DNA of 64,000 bases from Ehretia macrophylla (taxonomy: Eukaryota > Streptophyta > Magnoliopsida > Boraginales > Ehretiaceae): the NCBI GenBank assembly GCA_037974665.1, contig CM075771.1, positions 4,278,881-4,342,880 of the forward strand, in the 5' to 3' direction. The notes beneath the pieces are model-generated. The model made no database searches and was not told where the DNA came from. It saw only the letters and a list, made by a program, of their open reading frames with translations. Positions 11,763-23,742 of this stretch are shown one piece after another. The first letter of the stretch is position 1, and every line of letters starts with the position of its first letter. Both the position numbers and the translations under genes were made by a program.

Positions 11763-12320
11763 GTCATGTTGAGGGCACAATTCCTATATGTGTTAACGAT
11801 TCACAGTGACAGCATAGAGATATGGCCCATTCAAAAGGCCTAATGGGCTTAACGATAACCCATCCACTTCAACAACGCAGCATCCTCGCAAGACGTGATA
11901 TCGACACATTGTAGGGCCCTCTGATGTCCCGCGAGTCAGGTTGTCGTTCTTTTAACAGCGCACGACGTACAATCCGGGATGAAAAAACCGGGCAAAAGAA
12001 GAAAAGTGGCCTGAAACTGATAAAAATGTTCGAATTTGGGCTCCAAAAATGGGCAGAACGAGCAAGCTGGCTGCCCCCATCGTAGAGCTCTCAGAGAGAT
12101 TTGCAATGGTATGATGTGCGCCGCGTAACTCCTTACGGATCAAAAGTTATGGGCACCGGAGCAACGGAGACCTGGTCACAAACCCTACGCCCTCGGTTTA
12201 CGGGCCCGACCTCTACATGAAGCGAAGTTGTCTTGCCCAATGTTCTGTGGGATTCGGTAATAGAGATTTGGTGGATAAAGTATCTTGGTAACCCTAACCA
12301 GGGCAAAAAAAATTGAAAAG

Positions 12321-12439
12321 GGGGTGCAACATGAGGACTTCCCAGGGGGTCACCCATCCTTGTACTACTCTCGCCCAAGCACGCTTAACTTCGGAGTTCT
12401 GATGGGATCCGGGGCATTAGTACTGGTATTATCGCACCC
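12321..12439 (-). rRNA. 5S rRNA: 5S rRNA copy 3
   Basis: Full length. Differences: ACATGAGG (CpG decay), CCTTGTA, GGGGCATT, AGTACTGG, TATTATCG. Confidence 0.88.
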
Positions 12440-12996
12440 GTCATGTTAAGGGCACAATTCCTATATGTGTTAACGGTTCACAGTGCCAGCCTAGAGAGAT
12501 GGCCCATTCAAAAGGCCCAATGGGCTTAACGACAACCCATCCGCCTCAACAACGCAGCATCCTCACAAGACGTGATATCGACACATTGTAGGGCCCTCTG
12601 ATGTACCGCGAGTCAGGTTGTCATCCTTTTAACAGCTCACGACGTACGATTCGGGACGAAAAAATAGGGCAAAAGAACAAAAGTAGCCTGAAACTGACGA
12701 AAACGTTCGATTTTGGGCTCCAAAAATGTGCAAAGCAAGCTAGCTAGCTGCCCCGTCGTAGAACTCTCAGAGAGCTTTGCAACGGTATGCTGTGCGCTGC
12801 GTAACGTCTTACGGATCAAAAGTTATGGGCACCAGAGCGACGGAGACCTGTTCACAAACCCTACGCCCTCGGCTTGCGGGCCCGGCCTCTACGTGAAGCG
12901 AAGTTGTCTTGCCCAATGTTCCGTGGGATTCGGTAATAGAGATTTGGTGGATAAAGTATCTTGGCAACCCTAACCAGGGCAAAAAAAATTGAAAAT

Positions 12997-13115
12997 GGGG
13001 TGCAACACGAGGACTTCCCAGGGGGTCACCTATCCTAGTACTACTCTCGCCCAAGCACGCTTAACTTCAGAGTTCTGATGGGATCCGGTGCACTAGTGCC
13101 GTTATGATCGCATCC
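12997..13115 (-). rRNA. 5S rRNA: 5S rRNA copy 4
   Basis: Full length. Differences: ACCTATCC, TTCAGAG, GCACTAG, GCCGTTATG, GCATCC at the start of the transcript. Confidence 0.87.
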
Positions 13116-13674
13116 GTCATGCTGAGGGCACAATTCCTATATATCTGTTAACGGTTTACAGTGCCAGCCTAGAGAGATAGCCCATTCAAAAGGCCCAATG
13201 GGCTTAACGACAACCGATCCGCTTCAACAATGCAGCATCCTCACAAGACGTGGTATCGACACATTGTAGGGCCCTCTGATGTACCGCGAGTAAGGTTGTC
13301 GTCCTTTTAACAGCTCACGATGTACGATCCGGGACAGAAAAATAGGGCAAAAGAAGAAAAGTGTCCTGAAACTGATGAAAACGTTCGATTTTGGGCTCCA
13401 AAAATGGGCACAGCGAGCAAGCTGGCTGCCCCGTCATAGAGCTCTCAGAGAGCTTTGCAACGGTATGCTGTGCGCCGCGTAACTCCTTACGGATCAAAAG
13501 TTATGGGCACCGGAGCGACGGAGACCTGGTCACAAACCCTACGCCCTCAGTTTGCGGGCCCGGCCTCTACGTGAAGCGAAGTTGTCTTGCCCTATGTTCC
13601 GTGGGGTTCGGTAATAGAGATTTGATGGATAAAGTATCTTGGCAACCCTAACCAGGGCAAATAAAATTGAAAAG

Positions 13675-13793
13675 GGGGTGCAACACGAGGACTTCCCGGG
13701 GGGTCACCCATCCTACTTCAACTCTCGCCCAAGCACGCTTAACTTCGGAGTTCTGATGGGATCCGGTGCATTAGTGCTTGTATGATCGCACCC
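13675..13793 (-). rRNA. 5S rRNA: 5S rRNA copy 5
   Basis: Full length. Differences: CCCGGGGGG, CTACTTCAACTC (inside the C-box side of the internal promoter) and GCTTGTA. Confidence 0.88.
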
Positions 13794-14353
13794 GTCATGT
13801 TGAGGGCACAATTCTTATATGTGTTAACGGTTCACAGTCACAGCCAAGAGAGATGGCCCATTCAAAAGGCTCAATGGGCTTAACGACAACCCATCCGCTT
13901 CAACAACGCAGCATCCTCGTAAGACTTGATATCGACACATTGTAGGGCCCTCTTATGTCCCGCGAGTTAGGTTGTCGTTGGTTTAACAGCTCACGACGTA
14001 CAATCCGAGACGGAAAAATAGAGCAAAAGAACAATAGTGGCCTGAAATTGATGAAAACGTTCGAATTTGGGCTCCAAAAAGGGGCACAGCGAGCAAGTTG
14101 GCTTCCCCCGTCGTAGAGCTCTCAGAGAGCTTTGCAACGGTATGCTGTGCGCCACGTAACTCCTTACGGATCAAAAGTTATGGGCACCGGAGTGACGGAG
14201 GCTTGGTCACAAAACCTACGCCCTCGATTTCCGGGCCCGGCCAGTACGTGAAGCGAAGTTGTCTTGCCCAATGTTTCGTGGGATTCGATAATAGAGATTT
14301 GGCATATAAAGTATCTTGGCAACCCTAACCAGGGCAAAAAAAAAATTGAAAAG

Positions 14354-14474
14354 GGGTTGCAACACGAGGACTTCCCAAGGGGTCACCCATCCTAGTACTA
14401 CTCTCGCCCAAGCACACGCTTAACTTCGGAGTTCTGTTGGGATCTGGTACATTAGTGCTGGTATGATCGCACCC
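14354..14474 (-). pseudogene. 5S rRNA: 5S rRNA copy 6, with 2-nt insertion
   Basis: 121 nt because of an extra CA in CAAGCACACGCTT, in the A-box part of the internal promoter. Also GGGGTTGC, CTGTTGGG and ATCTGGTAC. Probably inactive. Confidence 0.85.
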
Positions 14475-15031
14475 GTCATGTTGAGGGCACAATTCCTATA
14501 TGTGCTAACGGTTCATAGTGCCAGCCTAGAGAGACGGCCCATTCAAAAGGTCCAATGGGCTTAATGACAACCCATCCGCTTCAACAACGCAGCATCCTCG
14601 CAAGACATGATATCGACACATTGTAGGGCACTCTGATGTACCTTGAGTCAGGTTGTCGTCCTTTTAACAACTCATGACGTACGATTCGGGACTGAAAAAT
14701 AGGGCAAAAGAAGAAAAGTGTCCTGAAACTGATGAAAACATTCGATTTTGGGCTCCAAAATGGATACAGTGAGCAAGCTGGCTGCCCCCGTCGTAGAGCT
14801 CTCAAAGAGCTTTGCAACGGTATGCTGTGCGCCGCATAACTCCTTACGGATCAAAAGTTATGGGCGCCGGAGCGACGGAGACCTGGTCACAAACCCTACG
14901 CCCTCGGTTTGAGGGCCCGGCCTCTACGTGAAGCGAAGTTGTCTTGCCCAATATTCCATGGGCTTCGGTGATAGAGATTTGGTGGATAAAGTATCTTGGC
15001 AACCCTTACCAGGGCAAAAAAAATTGAAAAG

Positions 15032-15144
15032 GGGGTGCAACACGAGGACTTCCTAGGGGGTCACCCATCCTAGTACTACTCTCCCCCAAGCACGCTTAAC
15101 TTCGGAGTTCTGATGGGATTCGGGGTGCTGGTATGATTGCACCC
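15032..15144 (-). pseudogene. 5S rRNA: 5S rRNA copy 7, with 6-nt deletion
   Basis: 113 nt; the part GCATTAGT is missing so that GATTCGGGG joins GTGCTGG. Also CTTCCTAG, CTCCCCC and GATTGC. Helix I-II geometry would be lost. Confidence 0.87.
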
Positions 15145-15702
15145 GTCATGTTGAGGGCACAATTCCTATATGTGTTAACGATTCACAGTGCCATCCTAGA
15201 GAGTTGGCCCATTCAAAAGGCCCAATGGGCTTAACGACAACCCATCTGCTTCAACAACACAGCATCCTCGCAGAACGTGATATCGACACGTTGTAGGGCC
15301 CTCTGATGTACTGCGAGTCAGGTTGTCATCCTTTTAACAGCTCACGACGTACGATCCGGGATGAAAAAATAGTGCAAAAGAAGAAAAGTGTCCTGAAACG
15401 GATGAAAACATTCGATTTTGGGCTCCATAAATTGGCACAGCAAGTAAGCTGGCTGCACCCGTCGTAGATCTCTCAGAGAGCTTTGCAACGGTATGCTGTG
15501 TGCCGCGTAACTTCTTACGGATCAAAAGTTATGGGCACCGGAGCGACGGAGACCTGGTCACAAACCCTACGCCCTCGGTTTGCGGGCCCGACTTCTACGT
15601 GAAATGAAGTTGACTTGGCCAATGTTCCGTGGGATTCGGTAATAGAGATTTGGTGGATAAAGTATCATGGCAACCCTAACCAGGGCAAAAAAATTTGAAA
15701 AG

Positions 15703-15821
15703 GGGGTGCAACACGAGGTCTTCCCAGGGGGTTACCCATCCTAGTACTACTCTCGCCCAAGCACGCTTAACTTCTGAGTTCTGATGGGATCCAGTGCATT
15801 AGTGCTGGTATGATCGCACCC
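15703..15821 (-). rRNA. 5S rRNA: 5S rRNA copy 8
   Basis: Full length. Differences: GAGGTCTTC, GGTTACCC, CTTCTGAG, CCAGTGC. Confidence 0.88.
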
Positions 15822-16366
15822 GTCATGCTGAGGGCACAATTCCTATATCTGTTAACGGTTCACAGTGCCAGCCTAGAGAGATAGCCCATTCAAAACGCCC
15901 AATGGGCTTAACAACAACCCATCCGCTTCAACAATGCAGCATCCTCGCAAGACGTTGTATGGCCCTCTGATGTACCACGAGTAAGGTTTCCGTCCTTTTA
16001 ACAGCTCACCATGTACGATCCGGGACGGAAAAATAGGGCAAAAGAAGAAAAGTATCCTGAAACTGATGAAAACGTTCGATTTTGGGCTCCAAAAATGGGC
16101 ACAGCGAGCAAGTTGGCTGCCCCCGTCGTAGAGCTCTCAGAGAGCTTTGCAACAGTATGCTGTGCGCCGCGTAACTCCTTACGGATCAATAGTTATGGGC
16201 ACCGGAGCGACGGAGACCTGGTCACAAACCCAACGCCCTTAGTTTGCGGGCCCGGCCTCTACGTGAAGCGAAGTTGTCTTGCCCAATGTTCCGTGGGATT
16301 CGATAATAGAGATTTGATGGATAAAGTATCTTGGCAACCCTAACCAGGGCAAAAAAAATTGAAAAG

Positions 16367-16485
16367 GGGGTGCAACACGAGAACTTCCCAGGGGGTCACC
16401 CATCCTAGGACTACTCTCGCCCAAGCACGCTTAACTTCGGAGTTCTGATGGGATCCGGGGAATTAGTGCTGGTATGATCGCAACC
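16367..16485 (-). rRNA. 5S rRNA: 5S rRNA copy 9
   Basis: Full length. Differences: GAGAAC, AGGACTAC, GGGGAATT, GCAACC. Confidence 0.88.
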
Positions 16486-17043
16486 GTCATGTTGAGGGCA
16501 CAATTCCTATATGTGTTAACGGTTCACAGTGCCAGCCTAGAGAGATGGCCCATTGAAATGGCCCAATGGGCTTAACGACATCCCATCCGCTTCAACAATG
16601 CACCATTCTCGCAAGATGTGATATCGACATGTTGTAGGGCCCTCTGATGTACAGCGACTCAGGTTGTCGTCCTTTTAACAGCTCACGTCGTACGATCCGG
16701 GATGGAAAAACAGGGCAAAAGAAGAAAAATGTCTTGAAACTGTTGAAAACATTCGATTTTGGGCTCCAAAAAAGGGCACACCAAGCAAGCTAGCTACCCC
16801 CGTCGTAGAGCTCTCAAAGAGCTTTGCAACGGTATGTTGTGCGCCGCGTAACTCCTTACGGACCAAAAGTTATGGGCACCGAAGCGACGGAGACCTGGTC
16901 ACAAACCCTATGCCCTCGGTTTGCGGGCCCGACCTCTACGTGAAGCGAAGTTGTCTTGCCCAATGTTCCGTGGGATTCGGTAATAGAGATTTGGAGGATA
17001 AAGTATCTTGGCAACCCTAACCAGGGCAAAAAAATTTGAAAAG

Positions 17044-17162
17044 GGGGTGCAACACGAGGACTTCCCAAGGGGTCACCCATCCTTGTACTACTCTCACCCA
17101 AGCATGCTTAACTTCGGAGTTCTAACGGGATCCGGTGTATTAGTACTGGTATGATCGCACCC
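17044..17162 (-). rRNA. 5S rRNA: 5S rRNA copy 10
   Basis: Full length. Differences: CCCAAGGGG, CCTTGTA, CTCACCC, CATGCTT, CTAACGG, GTGTATT, AGTACTGG. Confidence 0.86.
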
Positions 17163-17720
17163 GTCATGTTGAGTGCACAATTCCTATATGTGTTAACGGT
17201 TCACAGTGCCAACCTAGAGAGATGGCCTATTCAAAAGGCCCAATGGGCTTAATGACAACCCATCCGCTTCAACAACGCAGCGTCCTCGCAAGACGTGATA
17301 TCGACACGTTGTAGGGCCCTTTAATGTACCGCGAGTCAGGTTGTCGTCCTTTTAACAACTCACGACGTACGATCCGGGACGGAAAAACAGGGCAACAGAA
17401 GAAAAGTGTCCTAAAACTGATGAAAACATTCGATTTCGGGCTTCTAAAATGGGCAAAGCGAGCAAGCTGGTTGCCCCGGTCGTAGAGCTCTCAGAGAGGT
17501 TTGCAACGGTATGCTGTGCGCCGCATAACTCCTTACAGATCAAATGTTATGGGCACCGGAGCGACGGAGACATGGTCACAAACCCTACGCCCTCGGTTTG
17601 CGGGCCCGGCCTCTACGTGAAGCGAAGTTGTCTTGCCCAATGCTCCGTTGGATTCGGTAATAGAGATTTGGTGGATAAAGTATCTTGGCAACCCTAACCA
17701 GGTCAAAAAAAATTGAAATA

Positions 17721-17839
17721 GGGGTGCAACACGAGGACTTCCCAGGGGGTCACCTATCCTAGTACTACTCTCGCCCAAGCACGCTTAACTTCGGAGTTCT
17801 TAGGGGATCCGAGGCATTAGTGCTGGTATGATCGCACCC
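17721..17839 (-). rRNA. 5S rRNA: 5S rRNA copy 11
   Basis: Full length. Differences: ACCTATCC, CTTAGGGG in place of CTGATGGG, GAGGCATT. The A box reads as consensus. Confidence 0.88.
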
Positions 17840-18397
17840 GTCATGTTGATGGCACAATTCCTATATGTGTTAACGGTTCACGGTCCCAACCTAGAGAGAT
17901 AGGTCATTCAAAACGCCCAATGGGCTTAACGACAACCCATCCCCTTCAACAACGCAGCATCCTCGCAAGACGTGATATCGACACATTGCAAGGCCCTATG
18001 ATGTCCCGCGAGTCAGGTTGTCGTCCTTTTAACAGCTCACGACGTACAATCCAGGACAGAAAAATAGAGCAAAACAACAAAAGTGGCCTAAAACTGATGA
18101 AAACGTTCGATTTTGGGAGCCAAAAAGCAGCACAGCTAGCAAGCTGGCTACCCTTGTCGTAGAGCTCTCAGAGAGCTTTGCAATGGTATGCTGTGCACCG
18201 CGTAACTCCTTACGGATCAAAAGTTATGGGCACCGGAGCGACGGAGACCTGGTCACAAACCCTACGCCCTCAGTTTGCTGGCCCGGCCTCTACGTGAAGC
18301 GAAGTTGTCTTGCCCAATGTTCTGTGGGATTCGATAATAGAGATTTGGTGGATAAAGTATCTTGGCAACCCTAACCAGGGCAAAAAAAATTGAAATC

Positions 18398-18516
18398 GGG
18401 GTGCAACATGAGGACTACCCAGGGGGTCACCCATCCTAGTACTACTCTCGCCCAAGCACGCTTAACTTCAGAGTTCTGATGGGATCCGTTGCATTAGTGC
18501 TGGTACAATCGCACCC
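18398..18516 (-). rRNA. 5S rRNA: 5S rRNA copy 12
   Basis: Full length. Differences: ACATGAGG, ACTACCC, TTCAGAG, CGTTGCA, TACAATC. Last copy before the gene-less unit. Confidence 0.87.
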
Positions 18517-18759
18517 ATCAAGTTGAGGGCACAATTCCTATATGTGTTAACGGTTCACAGTGCCAGCCTAGAAAGATGGCCCATTCAAAAGGCCCAATGG
18601 GCTTAACGACAACCTATCCGCTTCAATAATGCAGCATCCTCGCAAGACATGATATTGAAACGTTCTAGGGCCCTCGGATGTACCGCGAGTCAGGTTGTCG
18701 TCCTTTTAACAGCTCACGACGTACGATCCGGGATGAAAAACTAGGCAAACGAAGAAACG

Positions 18760-19050
18760 TATCCTGAAATTGATGAAAACATTCGATTTTGGGCTTCTAA
18801 AATGGGCACAGCGAGCAAGCTGGCTGCCCCCGTCGTAGAGCTCTCAGAGAGCTTTGCAGCGGTATGTTGTGCGCCGCGTAACTCCTTACGGATCAAAAGT
18901 TATGAGCACCGTAGAGATAGGTCATTCCAAAGGACCAATGGGCTTAACGACAACCCATCCACTTCAACAACGCAGCATCCTGGCAAGACGTGATATCGAC
19001 ACGTTGTAGGGCCCTATGATGTCCCGCGAGTCTGGTTGTCGTCCTTTTAA
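18760..19050 (-). other. 5S spacer unit that has lost its gene
   Basis: At about 18911 the spacer word GAGCACCG is joined directly to TAGAGATAGG. The part from the GGAGCGACGG spacer stretch through the whole 5S gene and its upstream promoter is missing. Copies 12 and 13 are 1018 bp apart instead of ~1354, a net loss of 336 bp. Confidence 0.85.
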
Positions 19051-19415
19051 CAACTCACGACGTACAATCCGGGATAGAAAAATAGAGCAAAACAACAAAA
19101 GTGGCCTAAAACTGAAGAAAACGTTCGATTTTGGGCTCCAAAAAGGGGCATAGTGAGCAGGCTGGCTGCCCTCGTCGTACAGCTCTCAGAGAGCCTTGCA
19201 ATGGTATGCTGTGCGCCGTGTAACTCCTTACGTATCAAATGTTATAGGCACCGGAGCGACGGAGACCTGGTGACAAACCCTATGCCCTCGGTTTGCAGGC
19301 TCGGCCTCTACGTGAAGTGAATTTGTCTTGCCCAATGTTCCGTGGGATTCGGTAATAGAGATTTGGTGGTTAAAGTATCTTGGCAACCCTAACCAGGGCA
19401 AAAAAAATTGAAAAG

Positions 19416-19534
19416 GGGGTGCAACATGAGGACTTCCCAGGGGGTCACCCATCCTATTACTACTCTAGCCCAAGCACGCCAAACTTCAGAGTTCTGATGG
19501 GATCCGGTGCATTAGTGGTGGTATGATCGTACCT
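19416..19534 (-). rRNA. 5S rRNA: 5S rRNA copy 13
   Basis: Full length. Differences: ACATGAGG, CCTATTAC, CTAGCCC, CGCCAAAC, TTCAGAG, GTGGTGG, GTACCT. Shares GTGGTGG and the flank TGTTGTGGGAACA with copy 18 beyond element B. Confidence 0.85.
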
Positions 19535-20091
19535 GTCATGTTGTGGGAACAATTCCTATATGTGTTAACGGTTCACAGTGCCAGCCTAGAGAGATGGCCC
19601 ATTCAAAAGGCCCAATGGGCTTAACGACAACCCATCCACTTCAACAACGCAGCATCCTCGTAAGACGTGATATCGACACGTTGTAGGGCCCTCTGATGTA
19701 CCGCGGGTCAGGTTGTCCTCCTTTTAACAAACCACGACATACGATACGGGACTGAAAAACAGGGCAAAAGAAGAAAAGTGTCCTGAAACTGATGAAAACA
19801 TTCAATTTTGGACACCAAAAAGGACACAGCGAGCAAGCTGGCTGCACCAGTCGTAGAGCTCTCGGAGAGCTTGGCAACGGTATGCTGTGCGCCGCGTAAC
19901 TTCTTACGGATCAAGTGTTATGGGCACCGGAGCGACGGAGACCTGGTCAAAAACCTTACGCCCTCGGTTTGCGGGCCCGGCCTCTACGTGAAGCGAAGTT
20001 GTCTTGCCTAATGTTCCGTGGGATTCGGTAATAGAGATTTGGAGGATAGAGTATCTTGGCAATCCTAACCAGGGCAAAAAAAATTGAAAAG

Positions 20092-20210
20092 GGGGTGCAA
20101 CACGAGGACTTCCCCGGGGGTCACCCATCCTAGTATTACTCTTGCCCAAGCACGCTTAACTTCGGAGTTCTGATCGGATCCGTTGCATTAGTGCTGGTAT
20201 GATCGCACCC
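20092..20210 (-). rRNA. 5S rRNA: 5S rRNA copy 14
   Basis: Full length. Differences: CCCCGGGGG, TAGTATT, CTTGCCC, GATCGGA, CGTTGCA. Confidence 0.87.
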
Positions 20211-20768
20211 GTCAAGTTGAGGGCACAATTCCAATATGTGTTAACGGTTCACAGTGCCAGCCTAGAGAGATGGTCCATTCAAAAGGCCCAATGGGCATAA
20301 TGACAACCCATCCGCTTCAATAACGTAGCATCTTCGCAAGACGTGATATCAACACATTGTAGGGCCCTCTGATGTACCGCGAGTCAGGTTGTCGTCCTTT
20401 TAACAGCTCACGATGTACGATCCGGGACGAAAAAATAGGGCAAACGAAGAAAAGTGTCCTGAAACTGATTAAAACATTCGATTTTTGGCTTCAAAAAAGG
20501 GCACAGCGAGCAAACTGGCTGCCCCCGTCGTAGAGCTCTCAAAGAGCTTTGCAACGGTATGCTGTGGGCCGCGTAACTCCTTACGGATCAAAAGTTATGG
20601 GCACCGGAGCGACGGAGACCTGGTCACAAAACCTACGCCCTCGGTTTGCGGGCCCGGCCTCTACGTGAAGCGAAGTTGTCTTGCCCAATGTTCCGTGGGA
20701 TTCGGTAATAGAGATTTGGAGGATAAAGTATCTTGGCAATCCTAACCATGGCGAAAAAAATTGAAAAG

Positions 20769-20887
20769 GGGGTGCAACACGAGGACTTGCCACGGGGTCA
20801 CCTATCCTAGTACTAGTCTCGCCCAAGCACGCTTAACTTCGGAGTTCTGATGGGATCCGTTGCATTAGTGCTGGTATGATCGCACCC
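20769..20887 (-). rRNA. 5S rRNA: 5S rRNA copy 15
   Basis: Full length. Differences: CTTGCCACGGGG, ACCTATCC, ACTAGTCTC, CGTTGCA. Confidence 0.87.
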
Positions 20888-21445
20888 GTCATGATGAGGG
20901 CACAATTCCTATATGTGTTAACGGTTCACAGTGCCAGCCTAGAGAGATGGCCCATTCAAAAGGCCCAATGGGCTTAACGACAACCCATCCGCTTCAACAA
21001 CGCAACATCCTCGCAAGACGTGATATCGACACGTTGTAGGGCCCTATGATTTACCACGAGTCAGGTTGTCGTCCTTTTAACCAATCACGACGTACGATAC
21101 GGGATGAAAAAATAGGGCAAAAGAAGAAAAGTCTCCTGAAATTGTTGAAAACGTTCGATTTTGGGGTCCAAAAACGGGCACAGTGAGCAAGCTGGCTGCC
21201 CCTGTCGTAGAGCTCTTAGAGAGCTTTGCAACGGTATAATGTTCGCCGTGTAACTCCTTACGGATCAAATGTTATGGGCACCGGAGCGACGGAGACCTGG
21301 TCACAAACCCTACGCCCTCGGTTTGCGGGCCCAGCCTCTACGTGAAGCGAAGTTGTCTTGCCCAATGTTCCGTGGGATTCGGTAATAGATATTTGGTGGA
21401 TAAAGTATCTTGGCAACCCTAACCAGGGTAAAAAAATTTGAAATG

Positions 21446-21564
21446 GAGGTGCAACACGACGACTTCCCAGGGGGTCACCCATCCTAGTACTACTCTAGCC
21501 CAAGCACACTTAACTTCAGAGTTTTGATGGGATCTGGTGCATTAGTGGTGGTATGATTGCACCC
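21446..21564 (-). rRNA. 5S rRNA: 5S rRNA copy 16
   Basis: Full length. About nine changes, among them GGAGGTGC, ACGACGAC, CTAGCCC, CACACTT, GTTTTGA, ATCTGG, GTGGTGG. Its upstream spacer is interrupted by element B 414 bp away. Confidence 0.84.
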
Positions 21565-22481
21565 GTCTTGTTGAGGGCACAATTCCTATATGTGTTAACG
21601 GTTCACAGTGCCATCCTAGAGAGATGGCCCATTCAAAAGGCCCAATGGGCTTAATGACAACCTATCCGCTTCAATAACGCAGTATCGTCGCAAGACGTGA
21701 TATAGACACATTGTAGGGCCCTCTGATGTACCGCGAGTCAGGTTGTCGTCCTTTTAACAACTAACGACGTACGATCCGGGACGGAAAAACAGGGCAAACG
21801 AAGAACAGTGTCCTGAAATTGATGAAAACATTCAATTTTGGGCTTCAAAAATGGGCACAGCGAGCAAGTTGGCAGCCCCCGTCGTAGAGCTCTCAGAGAG
21901 CTTTGCAACGGTATACTGTGCGCCGCGTAACTCCTTACGGATCAAAAGTTATACGCACTGGAGCGACGGAGACCCTGTGTAATACCCGAGCCCAGAATGT
22001 GAAAATTCCTTGTTTATTATTTTGAAAATTATATTTCCTTAAATTCTTTGTGAATTAATTGTTACTTTCTTGCCGTCGCAACGTGCATTGCATTTAAGGA
22101 GTGATAACTAGAGAACGATTTCTAGTCCTCAGCAAATAGTGAAACTAGTAGTTAGATGACTTAAATTTTATATTTTAATTGTTGCTAGCTAGAATTAATT
22201 TTGGTGTTAGTTATTTAGCTTAAAAATGCACAAAAATAAGTCATTTTGACCAATTTTAAGTTGTTTGACCAACCTTGACCAACTTTGACTAAGTCATCAC
22301 CTTAATAAGCTTAAAACAATACAAAAAAGAAAGAAAAGCTGAAAACAGAGAGAGAGCAGGTCGAGAGCTTCTTAGAGAAAAAAAAACCTTTCAACCTTCC
22401 AATCGTTCAATCTTTGCGTGAGCTCGTACGGGGTGGTTTCCGAGGTGACTAGCGTTGTTTTCCTAGCGACTAGGAGTGCCT

Positions 22482-22490
22482 AAGGTGAGG
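22482..22490 (+). promoter_or_regulatory. Splice-donor-like AAGGTGAGG in B 5' LTR
   Basis: AAG|GTGAGG sits 507 bp into the LTR, as in L, C and E. With the acceptor-like GACAG at 23743 it would define a 1.26-kb intron containing the hairpin module. Splicing is inferred, not shown. Confidence 0.4.
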
Positions 22491-23348
22491 GAAGCATGTT
22501 ATTTGCGCATTTAAACGTTATGTATGTTAACTTTGTAAATTTTGAGATTTATCCGTAGATTGTTATTTAAAGCGATTTGATGCTTCTAGAATGTTCCTTG
22601 ACAATTGTAGAATGTGTATTTATAGTTTTTAACATTTTCTGCGGTTAAATGTTGTGATTGCAAATTAAATTGTCAATTGACTAGTGTTTTATGAATAGTG
22701 AAACCTTGGAATGTTGAAGTTGCGCTGTTATGCTTTCCGTTGATGTAGAAATGTGCTAGGTATGCTAGAATACCTAAATGCATGGTTTGTTTGGGTTGCA
22801 TAGTGGAAAACACGAGAATTATGCCTTTGGGAAAGTCGGGGTCGTTTAGGTCGACTTTAGCATTTTCTCGTTTTGCGTGTTGGCATTGTATCGGGAGGCC
22901 ATGGAAGCACTTTTGGTGCGATTATGGCGTTGGTTGGGTGTTTGGTTGTTATAGTTGTAGTTCAAACGAGAAAGGGGAAAATCAGGGTTTTGCGCGAGTT
23001 CTAGGGTAAAGTAAGGTTTTGGGGTCTTTAGACGTGCCTTATGGTGACCTAGGAGGATTGGCGAAGTCGGTTTCCAGAACTCGTGGCTCGTTTGGAAATG
23101 GTAGGGTTTTGATAGTTGGGGCCGGTTTGTGTTTTTGTGTGTTTTCTTGACTTTATGCCTATAGAAAGCTTAGGGTTGCTTGAAATACTTGTTTGAATTG
23201 ATTTGGATTGAAATGCTTATCAATTGCTGCTATCGCGTGCGAGAGTAACCTACTTTGTTATTCTCCCACGTGTGGCTTTATCGCTTGTTTATCGCCTTGT
23301 ATCGAGTCTTGCATTGCATAGTGTCTCGCGCGTGAGTGATGGGCCTCT

Positions 23349-23430
23349 CTGGGTAGCCTCGGGTTGCCAGTGTTGGTTGCTCTAGCTCCGCTGCTATTCC
23401 CTTTCTCGCTTGGGTTGCCTCCCAAGGAGA
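23349..23430 (+). other. Conserved LTR structured module (two hairpins), element B 5' LTR
   Basis: First stem CTGG (23349-23352) with CCAG (23367-23370); the A and D families have CCGG in both arms, a paired change. Second stem TCTC-G-CTTGGG (23404-23414) with CCCAAGGAGA (23421-23430), one bulged G. The 3' LTR copy (30625-30651) has CCCAGG, which still pairs by G-U. Confidence 0.55.
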
Positions 23431-23742
23431 TTTGGGTCGTAGGTTGATGGATACTTCCGGGGTATTCCAAACTAGTGTTATAAGGTGGTTTGGGCCGGTA
23501 CGTCGTCATCGAATTCTTGAATGAAAGTTGCTCGTGAAAAGAGTACCGTATCCTTTGAGTGAATGTTTATAGTCTTTAATGCTTGCCTTGTTATGATATT
23601 GACTTGTTTGTATCTTTAAATGTTAATTGTATGTATTGCTTGGCTAATTGCATTGCATACTCCTCTCATCTCCGTCCTTGAGACCAATTGCCCTCGCTGA
23701 GCAATAGTTTTTGCTCATTCCTCTCTATACTATATTTTGACA

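Larger units (their letters stand above)
10409..21977 (-). repeat. 5S rDNA array, block 1 (16 genes)
   Basis: Head-to-tail units with gene starts 664-679 bp apart, mostly 676-678. In gene direction each unit is: 119-nt 5S gene; terminator TTTTCAATTTTTTTT; about 560 bp of spacer containing GTTAGGGTTGCCAAGATAC, a GGGCCCGC tract, AGCTCTCTGAGAGCT (7-bp inverted repeat), CGTACGTCGTGAGC, AAGCCCATTGGGCCTT (near-palindrome) and then the upstream promoter. One unit (about 18760-19050) has lost its gene. The block starts at the 3' flank of element A, a few bases upstream of a lost gene, and ends at the insertion site of element B. Spacer ORFs of 60-124 aa open on both strands are by-products of the repeat. 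Confidence 0.95.

Noticed and set aside
12713..12973. A recurrent ~86-aa plus-strand ORF in many 5S spacers (and 60-81-aa minus-strand ORFs)
   Set aside because: They recur because the spacer repeats. They are open on both strands at once, are cut by stops or indels in many units, have no upstream signals, and resemble no protein family.
10409..21977. Cassandra-type TRIM elements, which carry 5S-like sequences in their LTRs
   Set aside because: The genes here are full-length 119-nt 5S in a strict head-to-tail array with a 677-bp period, with no primer site, purine tract or target duplications per unit.
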